From NCBI RefSeq assembly GCF_007859735.1, contig NZ_SIHI01000013.1, positions 25,338 through 89,337 on the forward strand: 64,000 nt of DNA, read 5' to 3'. A program made the position numbers and the translations under genes. The notes beneath the pieces are model-generated. The model did not search any database. It worked only from the letters and a program-made list of their open reading frames with translations, and was not told the DNA's origin. Positions within the stretch are counted from its first letter, which is position 1, and each line of letters opens with the position of its first letter. Positions 9,713 through 18,919 of the stretch are shown here, in pieces. Origin of the DNA: Thalassoglobus neptunius (GTDB lineage: Bacteria > Planctomycetota > Planctomycetia > Planctomycetales > Planctomycetaceae).

Positions 9713-11722
9713 TCAGAAGTTGACTTTGAATTCGAGGATGAGGGATCGACGTTGGACTTCCAGCGTCGCTTGTTCCTCAAGGTTCAGCGTTTCAAGAAGA
9801 GTTTGAAGCTCCGATGGAGAATTCACGGTCGTGGAATTCAATTTTAAGAGCCGATCATGCGGCTTGAGCCCAGCTTGTTCGGCGACGCTTTCGGGAAGGA
9901 CTTGAAGCACCCGCACGCCGGGAGAGTCAGCGGTTGCCTGCACTCTCACACCGAGCCCCCGATGCCTTCTTTGTGAGTCAGTATTGAGTCCCCCTGCGAT
10001 GAGGTCCGACCAGAGATTGGTCTGTGAATCATTCGATCGCGTCAGGGTTCGGCGGCCTGACCCGATCTCCAGGACGATGTTCGTGACGCAGTCCGCAATT
10101 TGCAGCATGCCTGAAATGTTTAACCATTCGGTGTCGTCTTCAGGACGATGATACTGCGGGTGAAACCCCGTGAAAAAATGCAGGACGGGAATTCCTGCTT
10201 CATGAAACACTGCGTGATCGCTGGGACCGTATCCACTGTTAATGAATTCCGCCGTTAACGACGAAGCAGTCACCCCTTCGCTCACAAGTTCGTTCCATTC
10301 GATAGCCGTTCCGACTCCGTAAACGGTGACTTTCTCTCGCAGCCTTCCGACCATATCGAGATTGATCATGGCCATCGTTTCATTCAGAGGGACGACCGGC
10401 TCACGCACGTAATACTGGCTGCCGCGCAATCCAACTTCTTCTGCAGTAAAAGCGATGATCAACACTCGATGCACAAGTTGATCGCGATGTTTCGATAAGC
10501 GGCGGGCCACTTCCAACAGGACACTTGTTCCGGAAGCATTGTCGTCTGCTCCGTTGTGAATCTCTCCGTCGGCACCCAGCGAGAGCGATCCCCAGCCATC
10601 CCGTCCCAGATGGTCATAGTGAGCACCGATCACGATGGTTTGTCCTGATTCCGAATCGTGCGGTTCCACTGATCCGATCACATTCTTTACGAGATGCCGG
10701 TGCTTCGACTTCTCCCAACCCAAGTCAACTTCGATTGTGTTCATCGACCGCGACTGAGGAACGGACGTTTGCCGAATTAATTCCTCGAGTTCGTGGATCG
10801 GTGGAAGGTCTGCATTCGTGAAGAACTGGCTCAACACTTCCTGATGACAGTGAACGACCGGAATCGCTGAGGAAAAGAGATTTTGTGAGAATTCAACGTC
10901 GAGCAAACCTGACGGCGTCGTCCGAACCGAAGTCGATGAGTGTTCTTGCGAGTTCGAGTCAACGACAATGATCACGGATGCTCCGTGTGCGATTGCGTTT
11001 TCAATTTTCGCGTAGACAGAAGCGTGGCGACTTGGATGGCCAGCATCTGATTGCTGACGTGTTGCGTAGAATTGAGGCTCACCACGAATGATCACAACCG
11101 CAGAATTCGTGAGATCAACATTCTGATAGTCATCGTAGTTCCATTCCGGGGCTGTGATTCCGTAGCCGCCGAACACAACTCGACACTTTTCCGGGACTCG
11201 GTCTGACCTGAGAAGAAATGTGAAATCAGTTCCCGCTTTCAGTTTCAGTGGCTGTGAGCGTGACGAGTCAGTTGCAGTTTCGTGGGTCGAAATGGTGATT
11301 TCCGGAGCCCCACTTGCAATCCGCGAGAACGCGGGCATCAAGGAAAACTCCTGAAATGGTCCATTGTTCCCCCAATCGGTTGTCAGACCCGCTTGGCGAA
11401 ATTCTTCGGCAATGTAGTTCGCAGCCTGTTCAATCCCGTCGGTGCCAATTCCTCGACCTTCGAACTCGTCACTCGCAAGCACGGAGACATCAGCTCTCAG
11501 ACGGCTTTCTGATTCCGACGAGGAGAAGGAAGGAGGTTCCTCGCGAGAAGTCAGGTCAGCAGAGACCGTTTGAGCCAAATCCAGAATGGGCGGACTCTCC
11601 TCAACCTTGGTCAGTGGAGGAAGCTGAGCATCTGCGAATGGGATTCTCTGAGACAGCCAGAACAGCCCGGCGATTGCAGCGACTGCGGGAACGAAGACCA
11701 AGGTTTTCCAAAACGCAGTCAT
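9713..11722 (-). CDS. M28-family metallopeptidase with PA and PDZ domains
   Basis: A 669-residue exported or membrane-anchored aminopeptidase-like protein. The ATG at 11722 has AAGG five bases upstream; a TTG seven codons earlier is the alternative. An uncleaved or signal anchor spans residues 7-24. A protease-associated-like insert (about 180-290) precedes the M28 core, whose zinc ligands and catalytic residues are all visible: His368 (GAHYDHLG), Asp393 (NGADDNASG), Glu428-Glu429 (TAEEVGLRGS), Asp456 (INLDMVGR) and His525 (YHRPEDD). A PDZ-like domain covers about 588-660 (GVRVLQVLPESVAEQAGL). Such proteins trim peptides outside the cytoplasm. Confidence 0.9.
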   Translation of the reverse strand: MTAFWKTLVFVPAVAAIAGLFWLSQRIPFADAQLPPLTKVEESPPILDLAQTVSADLTSREEPPSFSSSESESRLRADVSVLASDEFEGRGIGTDGIEQAANYIAEEFRQAGLTTDWGNNGPFQEFSLMPAFSRIASGAPEITISTHETATDSSRSQPLKLKAGTDFTFLLRSDRVPEKCRVVFGGYGITAPEWNYDDYQNVDLTNSAVVIIRGEPQFYATRQQSDAGHPSRHASVYAKIENAIAHGASVIIVVDSNSQEHSSTSVRTTPSGLLDVEFSQNLFSSAIPVVHCHQEVLSQFFTNADLPPIHELEELIRQTSVPQSRSMNTIEVDLGWEKSKHRHLVKNVIGSVEPHDSESGQTIVIGAHYDHLGRDGWGSLSLGADGEIHNGADDNASGTSVLLEVARRLSKHRDQLVHRVLIIAFTAEEVGLRGSQYYVREPVVPLNETMAMINLDMVGRLREKVTVYGVGTAIEWNELVSEGVTASSLTAEFINSGYGPSDHAVFHEAGIPVLHFFTGFHPQYHRPEDDTEWLNISGMLQIADCVTNIVLEIGSGRRTLTRSNDSQTNLWSDLIAGGLNTDSQRRHRGLGVRVQATADSPGVRVLQVLPESVAEQAGLKPHDRLLKLNSTTVNSPSELQTLLETLNLEEQATLEVQRRSLILEFKVNF

Positions 11723-12131
11723 CGGCACCTTGTTGAAGTTCAATTCCTTCTGTCGCGTGATGAATGTTCACCGGAGGCGATTTGTATGACTTCTTGTGAA
11801 TCGCTCGATTGTGTGCGTTCGAGCACTTGAGAGGGAGAAGCACTGACGTGTCCACTCACAGAATGAGGCACTGACGCCGGGCGCGAGGAACTCTCTTTCC
11901 GATCACATAGCGAATTTCGGAAATTCCGTGAGGGGTATCGACTTCCACTCGTGTGCGGAACTCGACAATTCTGCGGATTCCGCAGGTCAAAGAGCGAGAC
12001 GAGGGAACGCGACGGGCTGAGATCTCATCATCTTCATTGCCGGTGCTTTGCAATTTGTGCGAGTGGCGCAGCCTGAACCAGAAACTCGATTTCAGGCGAG
12101 TGCCGAGAAACGATGAGAACGGTCGAGCGGC
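11723..12131. other. intergenic region between murB and the M28 peptidase gene
   Basis: About 410 bases. It should hold the promoter of the M28 gene and any terminator of murC-murB. I see no convincing gene, hairpin terminator or repeat. Confidence 0.4.
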
Positions 12132-13010
12132 TTACCAGATTTGAATCTCGGTCGCTAACTCGACGCCGTGAACTTCGTGCACTCGCGACTTGATCAGTTC
12201 GATGAGTTGCAGCACATCGTTTGCGGTTGCGTTCTGATGCGTCACGATAAAGTTGGCGTGTCGGTCACTGACTTCTGCGTTTCCGACACGAGTCCCTTTC
12301 AACCCAGCTTGCTCAATCAACGCTCCTGCACTCAGGCCGCGAGGATTTTTGAAGATGCATCCAGCCGACTGGAAAGAGAAGGGCTGTGAGGACTTCTTCA
12401 TGATCCAGATTTGCCGCATCCGCTTCGTGATTTCGTCGGGATCTTCTTGCGGCATTTCGAGTTCCGCGGAAATGACGACAAGCTCATTGATGCTGCTGGT
12501 TCGGTAGTCGAAACTGAGTTCGTCGCCGCTGCGAGTGAAACGTTCGCCATTCGCGGTGATGACGTCGACGGATTTCACGAACTGGCCGATTTCCCCGTGT
12601 CTTCCGCCAGCATTTCCTTTGATGGCCCCGCCGATCGTTCCCGGAATTCCGACAAGATTCTCCAGTCCCGCAAGGCCATCTCCAACCACAGACGAAATCA
12701 CGTGGGAAAGCGGAGCCGCTCCTCCGACGCGCACACGATTGCCTTCGATCGTGATTTCTGAGAATTCCTCCCCACTCAGCTTGATCACGACTCCCGCGAA
12801 TCCATCGTCTCGAACGAGGACATTTGAACCTCCGCCGAGAAGTCGGACGGGTAAGCCTTCGTCGCTGACAGCTCGGAGCACACCTTCAAGTTCCGCTTCC
12901 GTGCGGGGCTCAATGAAAATCTGGGCTGGGCCACCAACTTTGAGCCAGGTGTACGGGGCGAGTGGTTCGTCGTACTTTGTGATTTCGCTAAACTGATCAA
13001 GTCCGGTCAT
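12132..13010 (-). CDS. murB: UDP-N-acetylenolpyruvoylglucosamine reductase MurB
   Basis: A 292-residue FAD-dependent reductase that makes UDP-N-acetylmuramate in cytoplasmic peptidoglycan precursor synthesis. The FAD-binding landmarks are clear: NTW-equivalent YTWLKVGGPA (20-29), LLGGGSNVLVRDDGFAG (57-73), GLENLVGIPGTIGGAIKGNAG (115-135), FDYRTS (167-172) and the C-terminal Glu288 in ATEIQIW. The catalytic Ser of E. coli MurB is replaced by Cys218 in SAGCIFKNP, a substitution also known in other phyla. The short length fits the type lacking the E. coli-type insertion. Its start overlaps the end of murC by 14 bases, so the two are co-translated. Confidence 0.96.
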   Translation of the reverse strand: MTGLDQFSEITKYDEPLAPYTWLKVGGPAQIFIEPRTEAELEGVLRAVSDEGLPVRLLGGGSNVLVRDDGFAGVVIKLSGEEFSEITIEGNRVRVGGAAPLSHVISSVVGDGLAGLENLVGIPGTIGGAIKGNAGGRHGEIGQFVKSVDVITANGERFTRSGDELSFDYRTSSINELVVISAELEMPQEDPDEITKRMRQIWIMKKSSQPFSFQSAGCIFKNPRGLSAGALIEQAGLKGTRVGNAEVSDRHANFIVTHQNATANDVLQLIELIKSRVHEVHGVELATEIQIW

Positions 13011-14472
13011 CGTGTATTTGAGCGATGTCGCCCGCTCCTAAAGTAATTATGAGTTCCTTCGTCCGTGGGGTAGTCTCCAATCTTGTGCGAATAGGGTCAA
13101 GCGATGTGAGAAACTGGCTTTTCGTCCCGGATTCAGCGACGAGGCGCGCGAGTTCTTCCGCTGTCGTTTCCTGAAGTTCGGAGAGAGTCTCACGGGCAGC
13201 GAAGACGGGAAGCACGAACACCTCGTCCGCCAGGCGCAGCAAGTCAGCAAATTCGTGAAGCAATGAACGCGTTCGCGAAACTTGATGCGGTTGAAAGTAG
13301 CAAACAAGTTGAAAATCTGGATATTGCTGCCGCGCGGTCTCCAGTGTGACTCGAATTTCCGTTGGGTGATGGGCAAAGTCGTCGATGACCACTCGATTGT
13401 CGCTTTGGCTGACGACTTCGAACCTTCTCTTTAGTCCGCAATACTCCCGGATGCTGCTTGAAATCTTTTCATCAATGGGAGCCGATGCACTGAGCGTCGC
13501 GATTGCTGCCAGAAGATTTCTGAGTGCGTGTTCGCCGGGCAATGGAAAGTCTCCGCTGAGAACTTCCCGGCCGTTTTCGTGGATGAAAACGGTGTGTCCT
13601 GAACGATGGGCGGTCCACTGCGCCTCCGAGTTCGTAAGAGAATAGGAAACAACTCGCCCTTGACGATTCCTCTCGTGCTTCCGAGCAAGATCGCGTGATG
13701 TTTCACAGTCCCAATTGACAGTGAGAATTCCGTTCACTGGGAGTGATTGGAGAAAGCGGTCATAGGCACGAATTGCGTCATCGAGTGTTGGAAAACAGTC
13801 GAAGTGATCGGGTTCGATGCCCAGCAGGCAGATTTGTTTGGGACGAAACTGAAGAAAGTGTTCCCGGAATTCGCAAGCTTCAACGATCGTCACATCGTCG
13901 AAACCCAAGCGACCACTTCGCCCGTCGGCGACCTGTTGAGCGCCACAAAACGTTGTTGCGTGGACTCCGGCAGCGTGAACGAAATGGCTGAGAAGACTCG
14001 TTGTCGAACTTTTACCGTGAGTTCCGCAAACCGCGATTCCGCTCGATGGATTCGTGATCCGTGCCAGTGCCTCAACATAAGAAATCTGCGTGATTTCATT
14101 CTGTTCAGCGACCTGACGAAAACGGTCTGATTCGGGAACAGCGGCGCTGTAAATGAGAAGATCGCAGGATTCTGTAGTCTTCCAGTCGGAAACATCGTTC
14201 AGACGAATCAGGTTCCGCTTTCGAAGTTCGTTCCAGGTGTTTTCATTCTGGGAAAAATCACTCCCCGTGATCTGCCAACCTGCGTCGGAGATGACGTCGA
14301 CCAGGGATTTCATCCCGGACCCGCAAACGCCGACAAAATGGATCGCAGGAGTGCGGCCTTCTGCCTGATCCGGAATAAGCCGTTCTCTGAGACGATTCGA
14401 AGCGAAAGCATGCCCGTCGATCGCTGTTGGATTGGCGGAGTCATGTGCAAAGTGCGAGGCAGTCAATTTCAA
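12997..14472 (-). CDS. murC: UDP-N-acetylmuramate--L-alanine ligase MurC
   Basis: A 491-residue ATP-dependent ligase that adds L-Ala to UDP-MurNAc. The Rossmann start IHFVGVCGSGMKSLVDVI (44-61) and the ATP loop GTHGKSSTT (150-158) identify the Mur ligase family, followed by the central domain (IVEACEFREHF, GIEPDHFDCF) and the C-terminal ligase domain (RRFEVVSQ, VIDDFAHHPTEI, CYFQPHQVSRT). The first about 40 residues are extra compared with E. coli MurC, and the GIGGxGM motif reads GVCGSGM. It is the first gene of a murC-murB pair that overlaps by 14 bases. Together with MurB it supports peptidoglycan synthesis in this organism. Confidence 0.96.
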   Translation of the reverse strand: MKLTASHFAHDSANPTAIDGHAFASNRLRERLIPDQAEGRTPAIHFVGVCGSGMKSLVDVISDAGWQITGSDFSQNENTWNELRKRNLIRLNDVSDWKTTESCDLLIYSAAVPESDRFRQVAEQNEITQISYVEALARITNPSSGIAVCGTHGKSSTTSLLSHFVHAAGVHATTFCGAQQVADGRSGRLGFDDVTIVEACEFREHFLQFRPKQICLLGIEPDHFDCFPTLDDAIRAYDRFLQSLPVNGILTVNWDCETSRDLARKHERNRQGRVVSYSLTNSEAQWTAHRSGHTVFIHENGREVLSGDFPLPGEHALRNLLAAIATLSASAPIDEKISSSIREYCGLKRRFEVVSQSDNRVVIDDFAHHPTEIRVTLETARQQYPDFQLVCYFQPHQVSRTRSLLHEFADLLRLADEVFVLPVFAARETLSELQETTAEELARLVAESGTKSQFLTSLDPIRTRLETTPRTKELIITLGAGDIAQIHDDRT

Positions 14473-14932
14473 TCGTCCAGCAAACAGAATGTCAGTTCGT
14501 TGAGATCGGTGAATTCCAACCGGAATGATCGGAACTGCGGATTGAAACAGATGATGCGATCATTCAGAAAATGATGTCTCCATCGGGAGTTTCGACGAAT
14601 GTTCTAGCGACAAATGAGGTCTCTGGACAGAACAGACTGAAAATCGACTCAATTCGGAGCAACAACTTCGTGTGAACTTGATTGAGTGTTTGAATCGCGG
14701 GCAGATTGCACATCGCTCTGCAGAAAGGCCCCTGACAGGGTGTGAATGAGGATGTAAGATTCAACTCACCGCGAATTGGATGGGGCTGAAGAATCCATCT
14801 TTCGCTGTGAAAACGAGACATGAACGGAGAAATTCTCCATCGTTTGCGAACTGGTTGATGCGTTCAACGATATGATCGATCAGTCAGTGGCTAAGAAATG
14901 AATTCGGAATCGCCAAAGGTGCAGGCATTTTC
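14473..14932. other. divergent intergenic region, nothing recognised
   Basis: About 460 bases between murC (minus) and the cytochrome gene (plus), so promoters of both are expected. I found no supported small gene, RNA or strong hairpin. Confidence 0.4.
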
Positions 14933-16909
14933 ATGATGGTTAGAGCATTTTTTGAATTGGTCTTCGCGAAATCGCACGAACAATCAGGGCGAAAACGATC
15001 TCATTCTTTCCAAGCGAGTGCTCTTTCCACAACTTCTCAGAATCGCCGGGGCCGTTCCCTCGCGATGATTGTTTGCGGGACAGTTCTCCTCGCTTTGGTC
15101 TCTTCGGACGTTTCTGCAGAGTTGACGACAGAGCATCGGCGGGAAATCGCATCGTTAAAGCGGACTGTTTCTCGAGTCGGCTCGATGCTTCGGCGGGACA
15201 AAGTCGAAGAGGCGGAACAAACTCTTGAAGAGGTTGAGTCTCGACTCGATGCAATCATCGAAGAGGCAGGCATCAGTGAAGATGACCGCGCGCTTGCAGC
15301 GATTCAGTCGGAGCTTGAGCGTCAAAAAGGGCTCATGGACAAATCTTCCGGCAAACCTTCTAAGACGAAATCCGAAGTCAGTTTCGTCGAGGACATTGCT
15401 CCGATCATCGACCAGAAATGTCTGGGATGTCACGGTGCGAACAATCCGAGAAACGGCCTCCGCCTGGACTCGTTCGCTGGCTGGAGACGTGGCGGCCAGT
15501 CCGGAAGCCTGCTGATTCCGGGGCAACCGGCAAGAAGTCTGCTCATCGCGCGGCTCTCCGCACCGGAAGGACGGGGGAGAATGCCCGCGCGCGGGGAACC
15601 TCTGTCCAAAGACGAAATTATGCTTGTTGGGCAGTGGATTGCTCAGGGGGCGAAACTCGACTTCGGCAGCCCGCAGGCAACTCTTGCGGATTTGATCTAT
15701 GAACATCAGAAGGAAACGCTGGACGTTCAGATTCCGAAACCAACCGGCACGGAAACAGTGTCGTTCACGCAGGATATGGCTCCCTGGATGGCGAACCTGT
15801 GTTTGAACTGTCACAACTCTCGAAATAAGTCCGGTGGGCTGTCTGTCGAGACATTCTTCGATCTGATGAAAGGCGGAGACAGCGGCGAAGTCATCATCCC
15901 CGGAGATATGGAAAACAGCCGGTTCTTCCGGCTCGTAGGCGGTCTTGAGCTTCCCCGAATGCCACAGGGGCAGGGACGTATTACTCGTCAGAACTACGAA
16001 GATATGAAGAAGTGGTTCGCCGAGGGAAACACCTTCGATGGAGCGGACCCCAGGACGAACATTCGCACGTACGTTCGATCTGAAGCAGAGATGCTTGCAG
16101 AACAGTTTCGCTCAAAAACCGATGAAGAAATGATCGCGCACCGCCTTGAGCGGACGACGGAACAACTGAGACGATCCGTTCCCAACGACCCTCGAGAGAG
16201 TTTCGATTCCGAGCATTTTCTGGTCGTGGGCAATGTCGATCAGGATCGCTTGGAAGAAGTCGCGGAAGACGCCGAAGAGCAACTCTCTAAACTCCATAAG
16301 ATGTTTGGGGGAGAAGGCCTCCCATGGCGTGGAAAGCTGGCCATTTTCGTTCTCAAGGATCGTTTCAGCTACGACGAATTCAATCAGGTCGTCGAAATGC
16401 GTCGGGCGGATCAAGAGATGAGCGGACACTCCAAGGTGACCGCATCGCATGAAGATGCTTACATCGCCTTTCAGGATCGAGGTGACGATGAGAGCGATCT
16501 CCCAACGACGGAGCAGCTCTTGATCGAGCACCTGACAGGAGCCTACCTCAAACAGTCCGGAACAGCTCTTCCGGATTGGGTCGTCAGCGGAACCGGGGTG
16601 ATGATGGCGATGAAGGGCGTGCGAACCGGGCCACATGTTCTTCAAATGAAACAGACAGCTGGGAGTCTCGTTCCGACTCTCGGAAAACCGGAGGACGTCT
16701 TCGCAGACGGAAGCTTCTCCCCCGCGACAATCGGCCCGGTTGGTTACACTCTCGTCCAATATCTGCTCGATCAAGGCGGACCCGGGAAGTTTGCCAGACT
16801 CATTCAGGGATTCCGCAACGGACTGAGCGCCGATCGAGCGTTCCGCGACGCTTACGGGGCTGATGCCGGTCAAATTGCTCGAGGGTATCTCACTTCTTTA
16901 CGTGTCTAG
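14933..16909 (+). CDS. planctomycete two-haem cytochrome c with degenerate peptidase-like tail
   Basis: A 658-residue exported protein. A basic N-terminal stretch is followed by a hydrophobic segment (about 45-61) ending VSAE, so the signal peptide is either long or a later start is used. Residues 64-140 are a predicted coiled coil. Two c-type haem motifs follow, C163LGCH and C290LNCH, each with downstream RMP motifs that could supply axial Met, as in planctomycete cytochrome C domains. The last 250 residues resemble a peptidase MA-like (gluzincin) domain, including GYTLVQYLLDQGGPGKFARL, but the metal motif HExxH is replaced by EHLTG (532-536). It likely acts in electron transfer or sensing at the cell envelope; the tail is probably not catalytic. 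Confidence 0.75.
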   Translation: MMVRAFFELVFAKSHEQSGRKRSHSFQASALSTTSQNRRGRSLAMIVCGTVLLALVSSDVSAELTTEHRREIASLKRTVSRVGSMLRRDKVEEAEQTLEEVESRLDAIIEEAGISEDDRALAAIQSELERQKGLMDKSSGKPSKTKSEVSFVEDIAPIIDQKCLGCHGANNPRNGLRLDSFAGWRRGGQSGSLLIPGQPARSLLIARLSAPEGRGRMPARGEPLSKDEIMLVGQWIAQGAKLDFGSPQATLADLIYEHQKETLDVQIPKPTGTETVSFTQDMAPWMANLCLNCHNSRNKSGGLSVETFFDLMKGGDSGEVIIPGDMENSRFFRLVGGLELPRMPQGQGRITRQNYEDMKKWFAEGNTFDGADPRTNIRTYVRSEAEMLAEQFRSKTDEEMIAHRLERTTEQLRRSVPNDPRESFDSEHFLVVGNVDQDRLEEVAEDAEEQLSKLHKMFGGEGLPWRGKLAIFVLKDRFSYDEFNQVVEMRRADQEMSGHSKVTASHEDAYIAFQDRGDDESDLPTTEQLLIEHLTGAYLKQSGTALPDWVVSGTGVMMAMKGVRTGPHVLQMKQTAGSLVPTLGKPEDVFADGSFSPATIGPVGYTLVQYLLDQGGPGKFARLIQGFRNGLSADRAFRDAYGADAGQIARGYLTSLRV

Positions 16910-17101
16910 ATTCGCTCTCTCGTCTGTTCGCGTACCGACATTCTCAATTTGAGAAAACGTTGCATCCATCGAAAGAAACAAGTTCGGGTGAGTGCAGTCG
17001 AACCGCGGAAATGGTCTAATTCGGATTGCAGTACTGTCGCTGTATGATTGCAATTTCGAACGACGAATAGAGGAGAGTCGCCGTGCGCGGCTCAGAGATG
17101 G

Positions 17102-18208
17102 ATGACGGATGTCGTAATAGTCGGTGGCGGAGTGATCGGATTGACCGCAGCCTACGAACTGGCGCGTCGAGGAATGTCGGTCTGCGTTCTGGAGAAAAAC
17201 CGGGTCGGCCAGGAAGCGTCATGGGCCGGAGCTGGGATGTTGCCTCCGGGGCAGATCCATGGTCCTCAGGAAATCCGCGAGCTCGTTCGATTGTCCGCCT
17301 CGCTTTGGCCGAAACTCTCCGAAGAACTCTTGAGCGAAACCGGACTCGATAACGGATATCGAAATTCGGGCTCGTTGCAGATTTCGCTCGACGATGAGCA
17401 GGAACTACTCAGTCAGAAAGCTCTCTGGGAGAAAGAAAACGTTCCCGTTGAAGAACTCAAAGGGAGCGACCTGTTCGAATACGCTCCGGGATTGTCGGAT
17501 CGACTCACTTGGGGCTTCGCATTGCCGACGATGTCACAGGTTCGAAACCCCCGACATGTCAAAGCACTTCAAGCAGCGTGTCTGTCGACGGGCGTGACCA
17601 TTCGCGAGAATTGTTCTGTTGATCAGATCGAAGCGATTGGTGAACGAATCGTGGCTGTGAGAGCAGAAGAAGACGTCTTCTCCGCTGATCGATTCGTGAT
17701 TACGACCGGTGCCTGGACAACCCAGCTGCTGGAGTCCGTTTCCGTCAATTTCGAAGTGGAACCGGTGCGTGGGCAGATCGTTCTGTTGAAGACCGATCCG
17801 GGAACGATCGCTCACATTGTCGAAGATCGTCGACGGTACATCGTTCCCCGCGATGATGGGCACGTCCTGATTGGATCGACGATGGAGGATGTCGGGTATG
17901 TGAAGCAAACGACTCCGGAGGGAGTCGCAAGCCTCATGGAATTTGCCAACAGCCTCTTCCCCGAATTGGCGCAGGCGAAGTTTGTCCAATCATGGGCTGG
18001 TCTACGTCCAAGAGCAGTGCGCGGAATCCCAGCGATCGGTTCGATTGACACCTTCGAAAATCTCTTCGTCGCCGCCGGCCACTTCCGTGATGGACTCTGC
18101 CAGTCGACAGCGACAGCGGTTCTGATTTCCGATCTCATCGAAGGTGTGCAGCCTCCGATTTCGGTTGAGTTGTTTCGACCGCCGGTTGCGATTCCTCCTC
18201 AATTGTAG
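17102..18208 (+). CDS. thiO: glycine oxidase ThiO-like FAD oxidoreductase
   Basis: A 368-residue flavoprotein of the DAO family. Starting at ATG 17102 places the dinucleotide-binding motif VVIVGGGVIGLTAAYELARRG at residues 4-24. The motif QEASWAGAGMLPP (about 39-51), the substrate-domain core VEPVRGQIVLLK, YIVPRDDGHVLIGST, and the late SWAGLRPRAVRGIPAIG and AAGHFRDGLCQ match ThiO, which oxidises glycine to iminoglyoxylate for thiazole synthesis. No other thi genes are nearby, so a role as another D-amino-acid or sarcosine-type oxidase is possible. The good GAGGAG ribosome site lies 25 bases before the chosen start, which leaves the exact start uncertain. Confidence 0.85.
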   Translation: MTDVVIVGGGVIGLTAAYELARRGMSVCVLEKNRVGQEASWAGAGMLPPGQIHGPQEIRELVRLSASLWPKLSEELLSETGLDNGYRNSGSLQISLDDEQELLSQKALWEKENVPVEELKGSDLFEYAPGLSDRLTWGFALPTMSQVRNPRHVKALQAACLSTGVTIRENCSVDQIEAIGERIVAVRAEEDVFSADRFVITTGAWTTQLLESVSVNFEVEPVRGQIVLLKTDPGTIAHIVEDRRRYIVPRDDGHVLIGSTMEDVGYVKQTTPEGVASLMEFANSLFPELAQAKFVQSWAGLRPRAVRGIPAIGSIDTFENLFVAAGHFRDGLCQSTATAVLISDLIEGVQPPISVELFRPPVAIPPQL

Positions 18209-18284
18209 TCCAGCATTCTCGTTTGTAGACAAGCTTGGTCGTTGCACGGCACTCTGTGTTTTACAGGCCGAAGCGATCTCTCGA

Positions 18285-18686
18285 TTATGCTGGGGAGACG
18301 AAATGGCTTCGGAGCGACCAGAGAAGTTTTCTTGAGAACTGTTCGAACTCAGGCTGACTCCAACCGACCGATTTAGGGAGGATTTCCACATCCACCTGTG
18401 AACACTTGGCGGCGGGAAGAAGTTCTTTCATCTCACCTGCTTCTTCATGATCGTCCAGATGACGGACGCGCAACATGACGTCAACAGGTCTCATTCGAGG
18501 GCAGTTGTAGAGGAATTGTTCAAACATCGTAAAACCGATTCGAACGCGAACCTGACCATCTTCCGCGCTCAGGATGCGCGCGTGATGTTCCTCGACGAAA
18601 CCGCATGCTTTGAGAATGATGGTCGAGCCGTAGTTCGTTGTGAAGAAACGATCACGGATTGATGAGAGAGATGAAGAAAACAACAT
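18285..18686 (-). CDS. conserved-looking hypothetical protein
   Basis: A 133-residue protein I do not recognise. It has balanced composition and codon use like its neighbours, with a central segment FLYNCPRMRPVDVMLRVRHL and a C-terminal stretch EILPKSVGWSQPEFEQFSRKLL that look like a folded domain. No signal peptide or membrane segment is seen. The ATG at 18686 is the first in frame. It is convergent with thiO and divergent from the AAA ATPase gene. The opposite strand has an open frame across part of it, but that frame has no protein-like pattern. Confidence 0.6.
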   Translation of the reverse strand: MLFSSSLSSIRDRFFTTNYGSTIILKACGFVEEHHARILSAEDGQVRVRIGFTMFEQFLYNCPRMRPVDVMLRVRHLDDHEEAGEMKELLPAAKCSQVDVEILPKSVGWSQPEFEQFSRKLLWSLRSHFVSPA

Positions 18687-18919
18687 TCCGATAGAACCTC
18701 AAGAATTGAGATATAGATTTGACAGGATCGGAAGAGTTTTGCGGACAGCGTGCCGAGCTGCGAAGAATGCGAATTATACGCTGTGACAAGCGGCTCTTTC
18801 CTGTTGTCTTGTCATGAGTTACAAACATCTTGAGGGTCCCGTTCAACTCTCGCTTTAATGATCGATGTTTCGAAATTGCATCATCTCTCGTTTCCGAAAT
18901 TCCACAGACTGAGTGATTG

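Noticed and set aside
17083..17352. GTG start with a strong GAGGAG site in another frame of the thiO gene
   Set aside because: The translation has no family features, and the overlapping frame carries the FAD-binding motif.
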